A DNA stretch of 64,000 nucleotides from Streptomyces marincola (GCF_020410765.1 NZ_CP084541.1:3476501-3540500), one strand, 5' to 3'; counted from the first letter of the stretch, positions 42,145 through 50,377 are shown. Notes: generated by a model from the sequence alone, not told the origin. Numbers and translations: made by a program.

Positions 42145-42491
42145 GCGGCGGCCCTTTCTTCCTGAGGGTTCCTGAGGGGGCAGGTGCTGCGGTGGTCGGC
42201 GTGGTCGGCCACGAGCACGGCGACGCGGCGTTGGCCGGCGGCGTGTTCGTCCCTGCCGCACCGGCACCACGAGTGGGCGGTGGGGGTGGCTCCGCGCGGT
42301 GCGGTGATGCGAAGCCAGGCGATGGGGTGCCGGCCGTCCGGCCGGTGCGGGTCAGGGATGGAAGAGGACGGCCTTCGGCCGACGTTCTTCGGGGCGCCCT
42401 TGCCCGTCGACTGCGGGGCCGGTTCGGCGGGGCGCGGCTGGTTGGGGGTGCTGGTGATGCTCTTCAGGGGGGAGCGGCGGGGGGTGGTCAT
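42141..42491 (-). CDS. small protein between prim-pol and helicase
   Basis: 116 residues. The basic/Pro-rich N-terminal half looks disordered. The C-terminal half has WCRCGRDEHAAGQRRVAVLVADHADHRSTCP, with Cys and His spacing that could form a zinc finger. It overlaps by 4 bases with the prim-pol stop and the helicase start (ATGA at both ends), so it is almost certainly translated and may load or link the two replication proteins. Confidence 0.7.
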   Translation of the reverse strand: MTTPRRSPLKSITSTPNQPRPAEPAPQSTGKGAPKNVGRRPSSSIPDPHRPDGRHPIAWLRITAPRGATPTAHSWCRCGRDEHAAGQRRVAVLVADHADHRSTCPLRNPQEERAAA

Positions 42492-43390
42492 GCTGCCGGC
42501 CGGGTGCTGTTGCGGGCGATGGACCAGTCAAGGCCGCTGCGCACGGTGGAGCGGCACTGGCGTTCCGGCAGTCCGCAGGAGGCCCCCGCCGCCTGAAGAG
42601 CCTCCTCCACCACGGATCGGGGGAGGTCGCCCCAGGCGATGAACCGGCCGAGTGCTCGCGCCGCCCGGAGAAGCGTGGTGTCGCGCCGTCCCTCGTGTGC
42701 GTCCCGCACGGCGGCGGTTTCGGCTTCCAACGCGGCTGTGGCGTAGCGAGAGGCCCGGTGCGCGGACGGTAGGGAGAACAGCCCCCGCGAGACCTGACGG
42801 GCCATCAGGCGGGCGTACAGCCATTTCGGGAGCGGGGCGGCCGGGAGGTCGTCCACCACGGCATAGGCCCCGGCGGGGGTCGTGCTGCTGGGGGCGACGA
42901 CGTACCCGCCCCACGCGCGGGTGTCGACCAGCGGCCCGAGCCTGCTCGCGCTGTTGGTCATCCGGGCCCCGGCCGGAGCGGTGAAGTACAGGTGGAACCC
43001 GCCGCTCGCGGTCCGGATGCGGCGGGTGGCGGGGACGGCCTGTCCGGCGCGCTCGCAGAGCGCTTCGAAGGTCGTCACGCCGCCAGGCGTGTCCTTCTCG
43101 TTCTTGGTCTTGGGCCGGTCGAGGTCGACGACGAGCAGCCCGGCCGGGCCGGTCGCGATGCCGATGTTGTAGGGGCGGGCGGTCCACGCGGCCCGGATCA
43201 GGGCGGGGTCGGTGGTGGCGCGCTGCTCCCACTTCAGGTGACCGCCCGAGCAGCGGCCGGTGCGCGGACAGCGGTGTTCGGGGTGGCCGGCGGGTCGCTT
43301 GTCCCCCGGCCGCAGAGGGAAGACGGGCCACCCGCGTTCGGCCGTGGCAAGTGCGGCGTTCAGCAGCGCGGATCGTGCGTCATGCGTCAT
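42488..43390 (-). CDS. bifunctional DNA primase/polymerase (RepPP type)
   Basis: 300 residues from the ATG at 43390, which has GGAGG 8 bases upstream; an ATG at 43417 is weaker. Prim-pol features: ERGWPVFPLRPGDKRPAGH near residue 20, HLKWEQRATTDPALIRAAW near 55, catalytic LLVVDLDRP (DxD) near 90 and SGGFHLYF near 130. It should prime and extend DNA on the excised circle, working with the helicase two genes on. This defines the replication class of the AICE. Confidence 0.9.
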   Translation of the reverse strand: MTHDARSALLNAALATAERGWPVFPLRPGDKRPAGHPEHRCPRTGRCSGGHLKWEQRATTDPALIRAAWTARPYNIGIATGPAGLLVVDLDRPKTKNEKDTPGGVTTFEALCERAGQAVPATRRIRTASGGFHLYFTAPAGARMTNSASRLGPLVDTRAWGGYVVAPSSTTPAGAYAVVDDLPAAPLPKWLYARLMARQVSRGLFSLPSAHRASRYATAALEAETAAVRDAHEGRRDTTLLRAARALGRFIAWGDLPRSVVEEALQAAGASCGLPERQCRSTVRSGLDWSIARNSTRPAA

Positions 43391-43489
43391 GCTGGAGTCC
43401 TCCAACAGGTCTGTCATGGGCGGTTGGGCCGGGGCGGTCGCGGTCTTTGGCGAGAGGCGACCGCCCCGGACGGTGCTAGGCGGAGGTCG

Positions 43490-43621
43490 CTAGTCGAGGG
43501 CGTTCGAGTCGTAGCCCATCTCGATGTCGCTCTCGCGGTCCTCGTACTCGCGCTGGTCGCATTCCTCGCAGCCGCAGTAGGTCCACGAGCCGTCGATGAA
43601 CTCGGCGTAGCAGTCGTCCAT
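43490..43621 (-). CDS. 43-residue acidic AICE protein
   Basis: Reads MDDCYAEFIDGSWTYCGCEEC and continues acidic. Two CxC/CxxC-like groups (CGCEEC) suggest metal binding. AAAGG lies 8 bases before the ATG. Small proteins of this type recur in Streptomyces AICEs next to the primase, as far as I recall. Function unknown. Confidence 0.6.
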   Translation of the reverse strand: MDDCYAEFIDGSWTYCGCEECDQREYEDRESDIEMGYDSNALD

Positions 43622-43668
43622 GGGGGCCTTTCGTTCAGTGGTGGCCGGGTGGGGGCGGGGGCTGTCGG

Positions 43669-44052
43669 CTACCAGGTGGAGCGGAAGCCGGTGCGGCCCG
43701 CGGCTTGTCCGGTGGTCTCGTGGCGTTCGCGGCTGTTGAGGAACGCGGCCTCGAACTTGGCCTCGTGTTCGGCCTGTTCGGGCCAGGTGCGCAGGTTGCG
43801 GATGGCGGGGTGGTCGCGGCGGTCGTAGACGGGGCCGTAGAGCAGGTAGAACCGTTCCGGTCCGATACCGCCGCCCCAGGTGAGGCCGACCAGCGGCTTC
43901 CGCTTGAACTGAGCCTTGCCGACGAACGTGCCGGCCTTGGGGCCGGTGGTCTTCTCCGCGATGTAGTAGGTGCGGCCGGGTTCGGCGCGGCGGGCGAACT
44001 CCTTCGCCGCGCGCTTCAGCCGGCGGTACTCGGCAGCGGTGAGCGCGGTCAT
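43669..44052 (-). CDS. AICE hypothetical protein
   Basis: 127 residues from the ATG at 44052 with AAGGAG 5 bases upstream. A helical basic N-terminus (YRRLKRAAKEFARRA) is followed by beta-type text (TYYIAEKTTGPKAGTFVGKAQFKRKPLVGL, ERFYLLYGPVYD). No known motif. It lies between the translocase and the replication genes. Confidence 0.6.
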   Translation of the reverse strand: MTALTAAEYRRLKRAAKEFARRAEPGRTYYIAEKTTGPKAGTFVGKAQFKRKPLVGLTWGGGIGPERFYLLYGPVYDRRDHPAIRNLRTWPEQAEHEAKFEAAFLNSRERHETTGQAAGRTGFRSTW

Positions 44053-44107
44053 TGCACTCCTTCGGTGTGTGCGTGACGTCGGCGCATCCGGCACCACAGT
44101 TGGTCAC

Positions 44108-44295
44108 TGTGCGTGCAGGGAGGGAGGCAGGGGGACCCCGTTGGGGCGCGTCGCCTGGGGGTTTCCGCAGGTCGCGGGCGGGTGCCTCCCTGCCTCCCTG
44201 GCGGTGTGTTGTCGCAGTTCAGGTTGGGGAGGCGAAGGTGGGGAGGTGTTCGGGGAGTTCTCCCTGCCTCCCCGCCCGCCTCTCTTCACCGAGGG
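44108..44295. promoter_or_regulatory. G-rich repeat region after the translocase gene, candidate clt
   Basis: No gene fits here. TGGGGAGG occurs at 44225 and 44239 (14 bp apart), GGGGAG at 44252, and an inverted GCCTCCCC at 44266. A second set, GGGAGGCAGGG-like at about 44117-44131, faces TGCCTCCCTGCCTCCC at 44183-44198. In Streptomyces plasmids the TraB translocase binds short direct repeats (clt) close to its gene, and this segment follows the stop of the FtsK-like gene. Confidence 0.4.
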
Positions 44296-46449
44296 TTACG
44301 ACTGGGGGGTGTCGGTGTCGCGTGCGGCGAGTGCTTCGCGGACGCGGGCGCGGGAGACGACCATGACGCCACTGGACTTGTAGGGGGCCGCGCCGGTGGG
44401 GTCCAGCGCGCGGGTGAGGTCGGACGCGGTCCAGGTCCGGTACTCGCGCGGGTTGCGTTCGGCCAGTCGCTGGCGGACCTCATCCGTGCGCATCCGCTCG
44501 TTCTCCCCCAGCACGGCGTGGATGTCCGCGAGGGGGTCGGCGGGTTCGTCGGTGCCGGCGCCGGTGCGGGTGGTGACGCCTTCCCGGCCGGCTTTGATGC
44601 GGTCGGTGATCTGGGTGGCGTCGTCGGTGGAGATGTAGTGGGTCCGCACGGTGATGGAGGACTGGCCGGCGGGGATGGTGATCCCGTCGGAGGCGACCAC
44701 GAGGGTTCCCTTGTCCAGCCCCTGGCGCAGCAGGTGCGGGGCCGCGCCGCCGTCGACCGCCTTGTCCCCCAGCGCCATACGGGCCTGAGACTCCGTGCCC
44801 AGCGCGAGGGAAGCGCGGGTGTGGGCCCCTTCGCGAACGAGCTTGGGAAGGTTTTGGTCGGTCGGGTCCTGCGTTCCTTCCCACAGCAGCACGTCGACCG
44901 CGCGGCCCTGGTTGTGGAGCTTGCGGGCGGCCATGAAATAGCGGCTGGTGGCCTTGGAGCCGCCGTAGGGGCGCTTGTCCGGGCCGACAGCAGGGCACAT
45001 GAACGCAACCTGCGCTTCGTCCACGATGCCGATCAGCGGCGCGAAGACGGTGCCGGGCGGGGCCTGGATCCGGCGCTCCATCTCCGCGACCAGGTCCTCA
45101 AGCATCTCGGTGGCCTCGATGACGTGGTCATCCGTCGGGCCCTCGATCAGCACCGTGGCCACGCCGCCGAACATGGCCCAGTCCCCGACGCCCTTGAGGT
45201 CGGCGATGCGGAACTCGACCGCCGGGTCGTGCGCCAGCCACAGCGCCAGCGCCCGCAGCGACGCGGTCTTGCCCTGGTTGGACAGGCCGGTCATCAGCAA
45301 GTGCCGCTGATACAGGCTGATCAGGGCCGCGTCGCCGCGCAGGTCCTGACCCCACGGCGCGCGGCCGGTCTTGTAGTGGGCCGTCAAATCAGGGTCGGTG
45401 ACCAGCGGGGACGGGCCGATTGGCTCATCCAGTGCGCCGGAGTCCGCGATCCACAGCCGCACCGTGCGGGCGGCGGTGGGGATGGTGATGAACACCTCGT
45501 GCTCGTGCCGGGAAAGGTTCTCCGCCAGCTTGCGCCGCTTGCTCTGGACCTCGTTCGTGGAGACGCCGGAGGGAAGGGTGACGTCCACCTCAACGCCGCA
45601 CCCGGCCAGCGTGATGGGCCCGAGCATCGCGGCACCGGCGTCGCCCATGTCCTTGATCGCCTTGCGGAGCTGGCTGATCCCCAGGTCCCTCAGCGCGGTG
45701 ACCACGATCGAGGGCGTGATCGGCTCGCCACCAACATCGGACCGGACGGCGGGCAGGGACCACTGCGGCGCGGCCTGCCGCTTGCGCCCGACCGACCACA
45801 GCGCGGCCAGCGCCACCCACGGCGCGGCCGTGGTCACCGGCCCCCACACCACCGAGCCGACGAACACCGCCCACCGGACCATGTCGATGACGAACATCGT
45901 GGGATCGACGATGTCGGCCGGGTTCTCGTTGGCCACGGCCAGGGCGACACCGAGCAGCAGCAGACCACCCGCCCCCAGACCGGCCGCGCTGGCCGCACCG
46001 TGCAGTGCGCGGCCCGGCGCGGTCAGCAGGTCCATACGCCGCTGGTGACGCTGCTGCCGGAACCGGGTCGCGCGTTCCTCCCACTCTTTGGCTTCTTCGA
46101 GCTGGCCGGCGGCCTCAGCGGCGCGGATCAGCCGCTCGTACCGCGCGGTCGTGCGCGACTCCCACACCCGGCGGGTCACGATCCGGGCCCCGCCGACGAC
46201 GTACAGGCCATGGCGCGCCGCGTAGCGGGCGGCCGTGCGCGTGCGGTCATGCCGCACGGCGGCGAGCAGGGCACGACGCACCCGCCGCCGCGAACGCTCC
46301 CGCTCGGGCACCGGGGCGAAAGCTCCCTGATCCTGCTGCGGGGGCGGGAGGTCGGTGTCCTTGACCAGTGTCAAATGCCCACGGGTATGCGCCGGCGCGC
46401 TTCCGGGAATGGGCCGATTCAGGTCGTGCCCGCTGTCAGGGTCGGACAT
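44296..46449 (-). CDS. FtsK/SpoIIIE-type conjugal DNA translocase (Tra)
   Basis: 717 residues. Two to three TM helices (about 150-215) anchor it. The motor has Walker A GLSNQGKTAS near 385 and Walker B LIGIVDEAQVAF near 475. EVWTG-like signatures are absent. The C-terminal 120 residues (LGENERMRTDEVRQRLAERNPREYRTWTASDLTRAL) look like a winged helix for DNA recognition. In Streptomyces elements this single protein forms the pore and pumps double-stranded DNA between hyphae. Confidence 0.92.
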   Translation of the reverse strand: MSDPDSGHDLNRPIPGSAPAHTRGHLTLVKDTDLPPPQQDQGAFAPVPERERSRRRVRRALLAAVRHDRTRTAARYAARHGLYVVGGARIVTRRVWESRTTARYERLIRAAEAAGQLEEAKEWEERATRFRQQRHQRRMDLLTAPGRALHGAASAAGLGAGGLLLLGVALAVANENPADIVDPTMFVIDMVRWAVFVGSVVWGPVTTAAPWVALAALWSVGRKRQAAPQWSLPAVRSDVGGEPITPSIVVTALRDLGISQLRKAIKDMGDAGAAMLGPITLAGCGVEVDVTLPSGVSTNEVQSKRRKLAENLSRHEHEVFITIPTAARTVRLWIADSGALDEPIGPSPLVTDPDLTAHYKTGRAPWGQDLRGDAALISLYQRHLLMTGLSNQGKTASLRALALWLAHDPAVEFRIADLKGVGDWAMFGGVATVLIEGPTDDHVIEATEMLEDLVAEMERRIQAPPGTVFAPLIGIVDEAQVAFMCPAVGPDKRPYGGSKATSRYFMAARKLHNQGRAVDVLLWEGTQDPTDQNLPKLVREGAHTRASLALGTESQARMALGDKAVDGGAAPHLLRQGLDKGTLVVASDGITIPAGQSSITVRTHYISTDDATQITDRIKAGREGVTTRTGAGTDEPADPLADIHAVLGENERMRTDEVRQRLAERNPREYRTWTASDLTRALDPTGAAPYKSSGVMVVSRARVREALAARDTDTPQS

Positions 46450-46544
46450 GATGAGGGGTACCTCCGGTACTTCGTGAAGGGGTGCGCGGGGGCCCGGGGC
46501 GGCCGGTCAGTCTTGGCGGAAGGAACGACCGCCCCGGGGCGCCA

Positions 46545-46949
46545 TCAGAGGCTGTTGAGGATGTGGTCGTGGTCGAATGCCAGCGTCGGCAACTGGCTCA
46601 AGGACCACCACCGGGCGGCGCGGGCGTCGTCACCGGCGAGGGGCTGCGCCGGGGCGGGCAGGGTGGCGGTGTAGGCCACCGTGACGTACCGGCCGCGGGG
46701 GTCGCGGTGCGGGGCGTCGAAGACACCCACCTGCCGCAGCGCGTCGGCCGCCACACGGATGCCGGTCTCCTCAACCAGCTCCCTGGCGGCTGCCTCGCGG
46801 CTGGTCTCCCCGGCATCCACATGCCCGCCAGGCAGCGCCCAACGGCCCTCGAACGGGGCCCAGCCGCGTTCGATCAGCAGCACGCGCCCGTTGCTGATGA
46901 GGATGATGTCGGCGGTGTAGCGGATGGTCTCGATGCTTTCGTCGTTCAC
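46545..46949 (-). CDS. NUDIX hydrolase
   Basis: 134 residues from the GTG at 46949 with AAGGAG upstream and a GTGA overlap with the previous gene. The Nudix box is complete: GGHVDAGETSREAAARELVEETG near residues 39-61, with the catalytic REL-EE-G pattern. It hydrolyses a nucleoside diphosphate linked to another group. NUDIX genes recur in AICEs beside transfer genes. A role in clearing damaged or signalling nucleotides is inference. Confidence 0.9.
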   Translation of the reverse strand: MNDESIETIRYTADIILISNGRVLLIERGWAPFEGRWALPGGHVDAGETSREAAARELVEETGIRVAADALRQVGVFDAPHRDPRGRYVTVAYTATLPAPAQPLAGDDARAARWWSLSQLPTLAFDHDHILNSL

Positions 46950-47233
46950 CGGTTCTCCTTGTTCTCCTTGGTCATGTCGTTCCACAGGCTTCGCAGTACC
47001 AGGACGCAGATCGTCACGGCGACGGCCCCGATGGCCACGGCCACGAACGCGACGGCGGCGGTCAGCAGGAACAGCGAGCCGACCGCCCCGGCCGCGCCCC
47101 ACTTCACGAGCTGCGCGCCCCGGTCGGGGTGTTGCGGCGGGGCGGGCGCCCAGTGCTGCGGAACGTGGGGGGTGTGGGGCGGCGGTGGGGTGTGGCAGGT
47201 GCACGTGCCGTGGTGGTGTTGGGGCAGGTTCAT
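46946..47233 (-). CDS. AICE small membrane protein, His/Cys-rich N-terminus
   Basis: 95 residues from the ATG at 47233. It begins MNLPQHHHGTCTCHTPPPPH, a His/Cys cluster able to bind metal. A long hydrophobic stretch (about 45-82) forms one or two TM helices, and KENKENR ends the protein. It overlaps both neighbours by 4 bases. Probably one of the plasmid-spread (Spd) proteins. Confidence 0.65.
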   Translation of the reverse strand: MNLPQHHHGTCTCHTPPPPHTPHVPQHWAPAPPQHPDRGAQLVKWGAAGAVGSLFLLTAAVAFVAVAIGAVAVTICVLVLRSLWNDMTKENKENR

Positions 47234-47484
47234 GCCGGGCTCCGTTTCGAGTCGTTGCGGTGCGTGCCGGGGCCGGTCGCCGGGGCGAGCGCGCTCCGGC
47301 CCCGGTGGAGCAGGCGCCGGCCGACGAACAGCCCGGCGGCGAACACCAGCAGGTGAGGTTGGGCGGCGGCCCAGACGGCGAGGGTCCCGGCGACCAACAG
47401 CAGCCCGGCCGCGGCTTCGGGCCACAGCAGCAGTGCCACGACCACCACGAGCCAGCCAGCGGGCCGGGCCAGTGACTTGGTCAT
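47230..47484 (-). CDS. AICE small membrane protein (spread-type)
   Basis: 84 residues, two TM helices (about 10-35 and 38-55) and a basic Ser/Arg-rich end. Its stop overlaps the next ATG (ATGA). Size, topology and place in the operon match Spd proteins that help spread elements between hyphal compartments. No specific family is recognised. Confidence 0.6.
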   Translation of the reverse strand: MTKSLARPAGWLVVVVALLLWPEAAAGLLLVAGTLAVWAAAQPHLLVFAAGLFVGRRLLHRGRSALAPATGPGTHRNDSKRSPA

Positions 47485-47496
47485 CTCTTGGCCCTG

Positions 47497-47670
47497 TCAG
47501 TTCTTCTTCGTGGTGAAGTCCATGGAGATGCCCCCGTAGACGTCACCGATGATCACGGTGCCCTCACCGACTACGGCGACGTCGCCGTTGGCGCCGATGT
47601 AGACGGCGCCGCCGCCCGTGCCGGTCTCGGACTGACCGGCCTGCTCACTGGCGTTGTTGTTGTCAGCCAT
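47497..47670 (-). CDS. possible in-frame 57-residue protein
   Basis: In the same frame as the RRQRL-type gene, the ATG at 47670 is preceded by AAGGAG at a good spacing. The product would be MADNNNASEQAGQ, then GGGAVYIGANGDVAVVGEG-type short beta strands. It could be an independent structural microprotein. It is equally possible that the tail is only made as part of the long protein. Confidence 0.35.
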   Translation of the reverse strand: MADNNNASEQAGQSETGTGGGAVYIGANGDVAVVGEGTVIIGDVYGGISMDFTTKKN

Positions 47671-48057
47671 GACGTGCATCTCCTTCAGCCAAGAGGTGTC
47701 GTGGAAAGCAGAGCGCGGTTCCTCAGGGGCCCGGTCCGGGAAAGCACACGGAACACACAGGCCAAGCGAACGAGGGATGCAGTACTCCCGCACCGCCCCA
47801 CAACCCGGGCAGGTACGGCGCGCGGTGATCGCCGCGCGGACCGCAGCCCACTTCGCGGCGGTCATGGGCCGCACCGGCCGCGCAAAGTCGATGCGGTAGA
47901 GGTACGCGATCAGCGGCGGGCGACCCCTGCGGCGGGGCCGTTCCAGCACCGCCACCGGGGCCTGACCACCCGGCCGCAGGCCGGCCGCACGAAGCTGCCG
48001 GTACGTGGCCAACCCGTCAGGCGCGAGGCGCCAGCGGTAGGTGGGCAGTCGGCTCAC
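47497..48057 (-). CDS. RRQRL-type zinc-binding protein with extra tail
   Basis: 186 residues. TYRQLRAAGLRPGGQAP near residue 18 and CPGCGAVREYCIPRSLGLCVPC near 83-104 (paired CxxC motifs) match the RRQRL-motif zinc-binding proteins of Streptomyces AICEs, which normally end about where HDTSWLKEMHVMAD occurs (about 130). The last 57 residues (from MADNNNASEQ) are Gly/Val-rich and may be a separate product: AAGGAG lies 9 bases before the internal ATG at 47670. The GTG start overlaps the previous stop. Confidence 0.75.
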   Translation of the reverse strand: MSRLPTYRWRLAPDGLATYRQLRAAGLRPGGQAPVAVLERPRRRGRPPLIAYLYRIDFARPVRPMTAAKWAAVRAAITARRTCPGCGAVREYCIPRSLGLCVPCAFPDRAPEEPRSAFHDTSWLKEMHVMADNNNASEQAGQSETGTGGGAVYIGANGDVAVVGEGTVIIGDVYGGISMDFTTKKN

Positions 48058-48953
48058 GCCGCAACCTCCACAGGATCAGCAGCCGTGACATGCCGCTCGG
48101 CGCGCTCGGCCCGCAAGGTGTCGCGCAGAGCGCGGGCCTTGGCCGGGGCGGTGCGAACGGCCTTGCGGATCGCCTCAGCCGTCAGATCGGCGTCCGGCCA
48201 ATCGGCCGTCGCTTCACGCGCCTCGATCAGCAGTTGTTCGGGGGTGCGGGTCGGTCGGGGCGATCGGGCCGCAGCGGGAACCCGACCGGTCGCACGGCGC
48301 GGCCGGTCGGCAGCAGACGCCGCAAAGGCCGGTGGTGCGGTCGGTGCCGGATCGACCGTGGGTTCGGGCAGCGTGACGGGCGCGGGTTCCTCAACCGGCG
48401 GCGGGGCGGCGGGGGCCGATTCCGGCTGGTCAGGGGGCGACTGATTCGCCCTGTGCTGCGGTGTTTCCTCCTGGTTCGTGTCCGGGGTCGACTGGGCGGG
48501 CGCGGGCCGGTGGTGAAGTACCTTGGCGACCAGATCAGACCCGAAGTAGATCGACCCGACCGGCAGCGCGGAAGCGATACCGACCAGCACGTAGTGAACC
48601 CAGTCCTCATCGGACAGCCGGACCGAACCGGCCGCCGCCTGCTCGTGCAGATCGGGCATCAACCCGTGCACGTAGTTCAGGACCAGACTGGCCAGGGTGT
48701 AGCCACCCAGCACGCACAACGCGAACGTTCGGTCCCGGCCGACCAGGTAGAGACTGGCGACCAGCGCCACCACCATCAGGCCGTCGACCACGAACGCGTA
48801 GATGTCCGCGCCCTGCTCATCGACCCCGATCGCCAGCGCCACATCCCGAAGCCCGTTCCAAGAGACCCGGAACGCCATCGCGACGACGATGACCAGCCCG
48901 CAAACCAGCCCGACCCGCAACCACATCAACGGCGACCCCAGCGAAACCCTCAC
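48054..48953 (-). CDS. DUF2637 spread-type membrane protein
   Basis: 299 residues. About four TM helices in the first 155 (GLVCGLVIVVAMAFRVSWNGLRDVA; IYAFVVDGLMVVALVASLYLVG; TFALCVLGGYTLASLVLNYVHG; VLVGIASALPVGSIYFGSDLV) match DUF2637, common in AICEs and often named SpdA/SpdB-like. A Pro/Ala-rich linker leads to a helical C-terminus resembling a DNA-binding domain (DLTAEAIRKAVRTAPAKARALRD). Both ends overlap neighbours by GTGA. Confidence 0.85.
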   Translation of the reverse strand: MRVSLGSPLMWLRVGLVCGLVIVVAMAFRVSWNGLRDVALAIGVDEQGADIYAFVVDGLMVVALVASLYLVGRDRTFALCVLGGYTLASLVLNYVHGLMPDLHEQAAAGSVRLSDEDWVHYVLVGIASALPVGSIYFGSDLVAKVLHHRPAPAQSTPDTNQEETPQHRANQSPPDQPESAPAAPPPVEEPAPVTLPEPTVDPAPTAPPAFAASAADRPRRATGRVPAAARSPRPTRTPEQLLIEAREATADWPDADLTAEAIRKAVRTAPAKARALRDTLRAERAERHVTAADPVEVAA

Positions 48954-49138
48954 AGCGCCTCACCCCCCGTGTAGAGGAAGCGGTACAGCGCCTGCTGAAG
49001 CTGCAAGAAGTCGCGCCCGGAGGTGATCGGCGGGTACCCGTGCCTGACCAGCACCTCAGCCACATCCAGCGTCAGCCCGAGCGTGAACCGGCCGTCGTCC
49101 TGCGGCAGCGGCCGGATGGGGTGCGCGCCCTCACTCAC
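48950..49138 (-). CDS. 62-residue AICE protein
   Basis: Reads MSEGAHPIRPLPQDDGRFTL, then LDVAEVLVRHGYPPITSGRDFLQLQQALYRFLY. It looks like a small globular all-helical protein. GTGA overlaps at both ends show coupled translation. I recall similar ORFs in other Streptomyces AICEs. Function unknown. Confidence 0.65.
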   Translation of the reverse strand: MSEGAHPIRPLPQDDGRFTLGLTLDVAEVLVRHGYPPITSGRDFLQLQQALYRFLYTGGEAL

Positions 49139-49602
49139 AGCGCACCCCCGATCGCGAGCAGGGCCGCCAGCACGAGCAGCACGCCGGCCGCGCGGATCAG
49201 GTCGACCGCCCGCTGAAGCCGCTTGTGCTTGGCCATCGCCAGCCGCGCCAGCGTCACCACGGCCTCATGCCGGTGGTCCACCGCCATCGCCTCTCGAAGC
49301 TCGCGCGGCGTCAGGCCCGCCCAGTGCGGCAGCGACCCCCGGGCCGACGTCAGCCGCGGGCGGACCACCGACAGCAGCACACCCGCACCGCCGGCCAGCA
49401 CCGCCGCCCCCAGCCCACCGGCCACCGCCGCCGGCCAGAACGCCACCAACGCCTTCCCGCCGGCCAGCACACCGGCCAGCACCGCACCGCAGAACGCCAG
49501 CAGGATCGAAGCTTTCGAGTCCGTGCGGGCAATCTGCGCCTGCACCTCCGCGAACGCCCCATCCAGCGCCGCGTTCACGTCACGTTCCGGCAGCCCGCTC
49601 AC
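49135..49602 (-). CDS. Pycsar-effector-like membrane protein (DUF5706)
   Basis: 155 residues. IARTDSKASILLAFCGAVLAGVLAGG near residues 23-48 is the hallmark of the DUF5706/PycTM group, followed by a second TM helix (about 55-80) and a third at the C-terminus (about 135-153), with a basic charged segment between. In Pycsar defence a uridylate cyclase makes cUMP or cCMP and a TM effector disrupts the membrane. Here no cyclase is encoded anywhere in the element. It overlaps both neighbours by GTGA within the transfer operon. Confidence 0.75.
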   Translation of the reverse strand: MSGLPERDVNAALDGAFAEVQAQIARTDSKASILLAFCGAVLAGVLAGGKALVAFWPAAVAGGLGAAVLAGGAGVLLSVVRPRLTSARGSLPHWAGLTPRELREAMAVDHRHEAVVTLARLAMAKHKRLQRAVDLIRAAGVLLVLAALLAIGGAL

Positions 49603-49862
49603 GCGCCCACCCCCGCCACACCCGAGGTGCGGTTGGCCAACGCCCGACGCGCGGCCAGCACCCGGCGGCGAGCTCGCCGCAACCGCCGCTCGTCCACCTC
49701 ACTGGGCGTGCGATCCAAGGTGATGATCTGCGCGTCCAGTAGCTCGACCTCCGCCAGGATCAGCGGCATCTCACGCTCGATCGCAGCCAGCTCCTCCTCC
49801 GACGGCTCCCCGCCGGACGGGGCGGCGGTAACAACCGCCCGAAGTGCAACGATGTCCCTCAT
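49599..49862 (-). CDS. DUF6284-type AICE protein
   Basis: 87 residues from the ATG at 49862 with GAGAGGAAA about 10 bases upstream. EEELAAIEREMPLILAEVELLDAQIITLDRTPSEVDERRLRRARRRVLAARRALANR is a helical, charged protein of the type found first in many AICE spread operons. It is the first clear gene of the leftward operon that runs to the translocase. Confidence 0.7.
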   Translation of the reverse strand: MRDIVALRAVVTAAPSGGEPSEEELAAIEREMPLILAEVELLDAQIITLDRTPSEVDERRLRRARRRVLAARRALANRTSGVAGVGA

Positions 49863-50377
49863 GGGTCGTGGTTTCCTCTCACGGATGGAACGGCCCGAAC
49901 AGCGGCCCCGGTGTTCCAGCACCGGGGCCGCGCGCCGTTGAAGTCGGAAGGTGTCCGGCTCCCCCGCCCCGCCCGTACGAGACTGCGCAGTGCGCGGCCC
50001 CGGACGGGCGGGGGAGGCAACCGGCCGCAGCGCTACCCGCTGCGAGCCAGGAAGAAGCGGACCGGATCAGCCGCGAGCAGACATGCAGCTCGCGACCAGG
50101 CGCCGCCGGCCGGTCCAGTGCGGCGACGCCCACATACATCGACGGATCATCAGGGCTCCCGAGCAGAGAAGGGCTTCACCAGCCCGCCGTGCCGCGGCGT
50201 GCCGGTCCCGAGCCCGCAGAATCGGGCGCGCCATCGTCGCTGCTCTGGCGCGTCAGCAGGGCGGCCCTCAGCCGCCGACGACCGCGGAAGGGCCGTCCAA
50301 TCAATCCACTGTTCAGTTCTCAACCACCTGGCGCTTCCTTCTGGTCCGTTTCACGGGACCCTCCGGGCGTGACACCA
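49863..50377. other. upstream leader of the transfer operon
   Basis: 515 bp between the tra-operon start and operator 1. I see no convincing gene: a minus-strand frame at 49879-50139 has no ribosome site and a composition like random GC-rich text. This is probably a long untranslated leader or holds unknown small ORFs. Confidence 0.5.

Noticed and set aside
49879..50139. 86-codon frame just upstream of the first AICE operon gene
   Set aside because: No ribosome-binding site, and composition like random GC-rich text. The position is suggestive but not enough to call it a gene.
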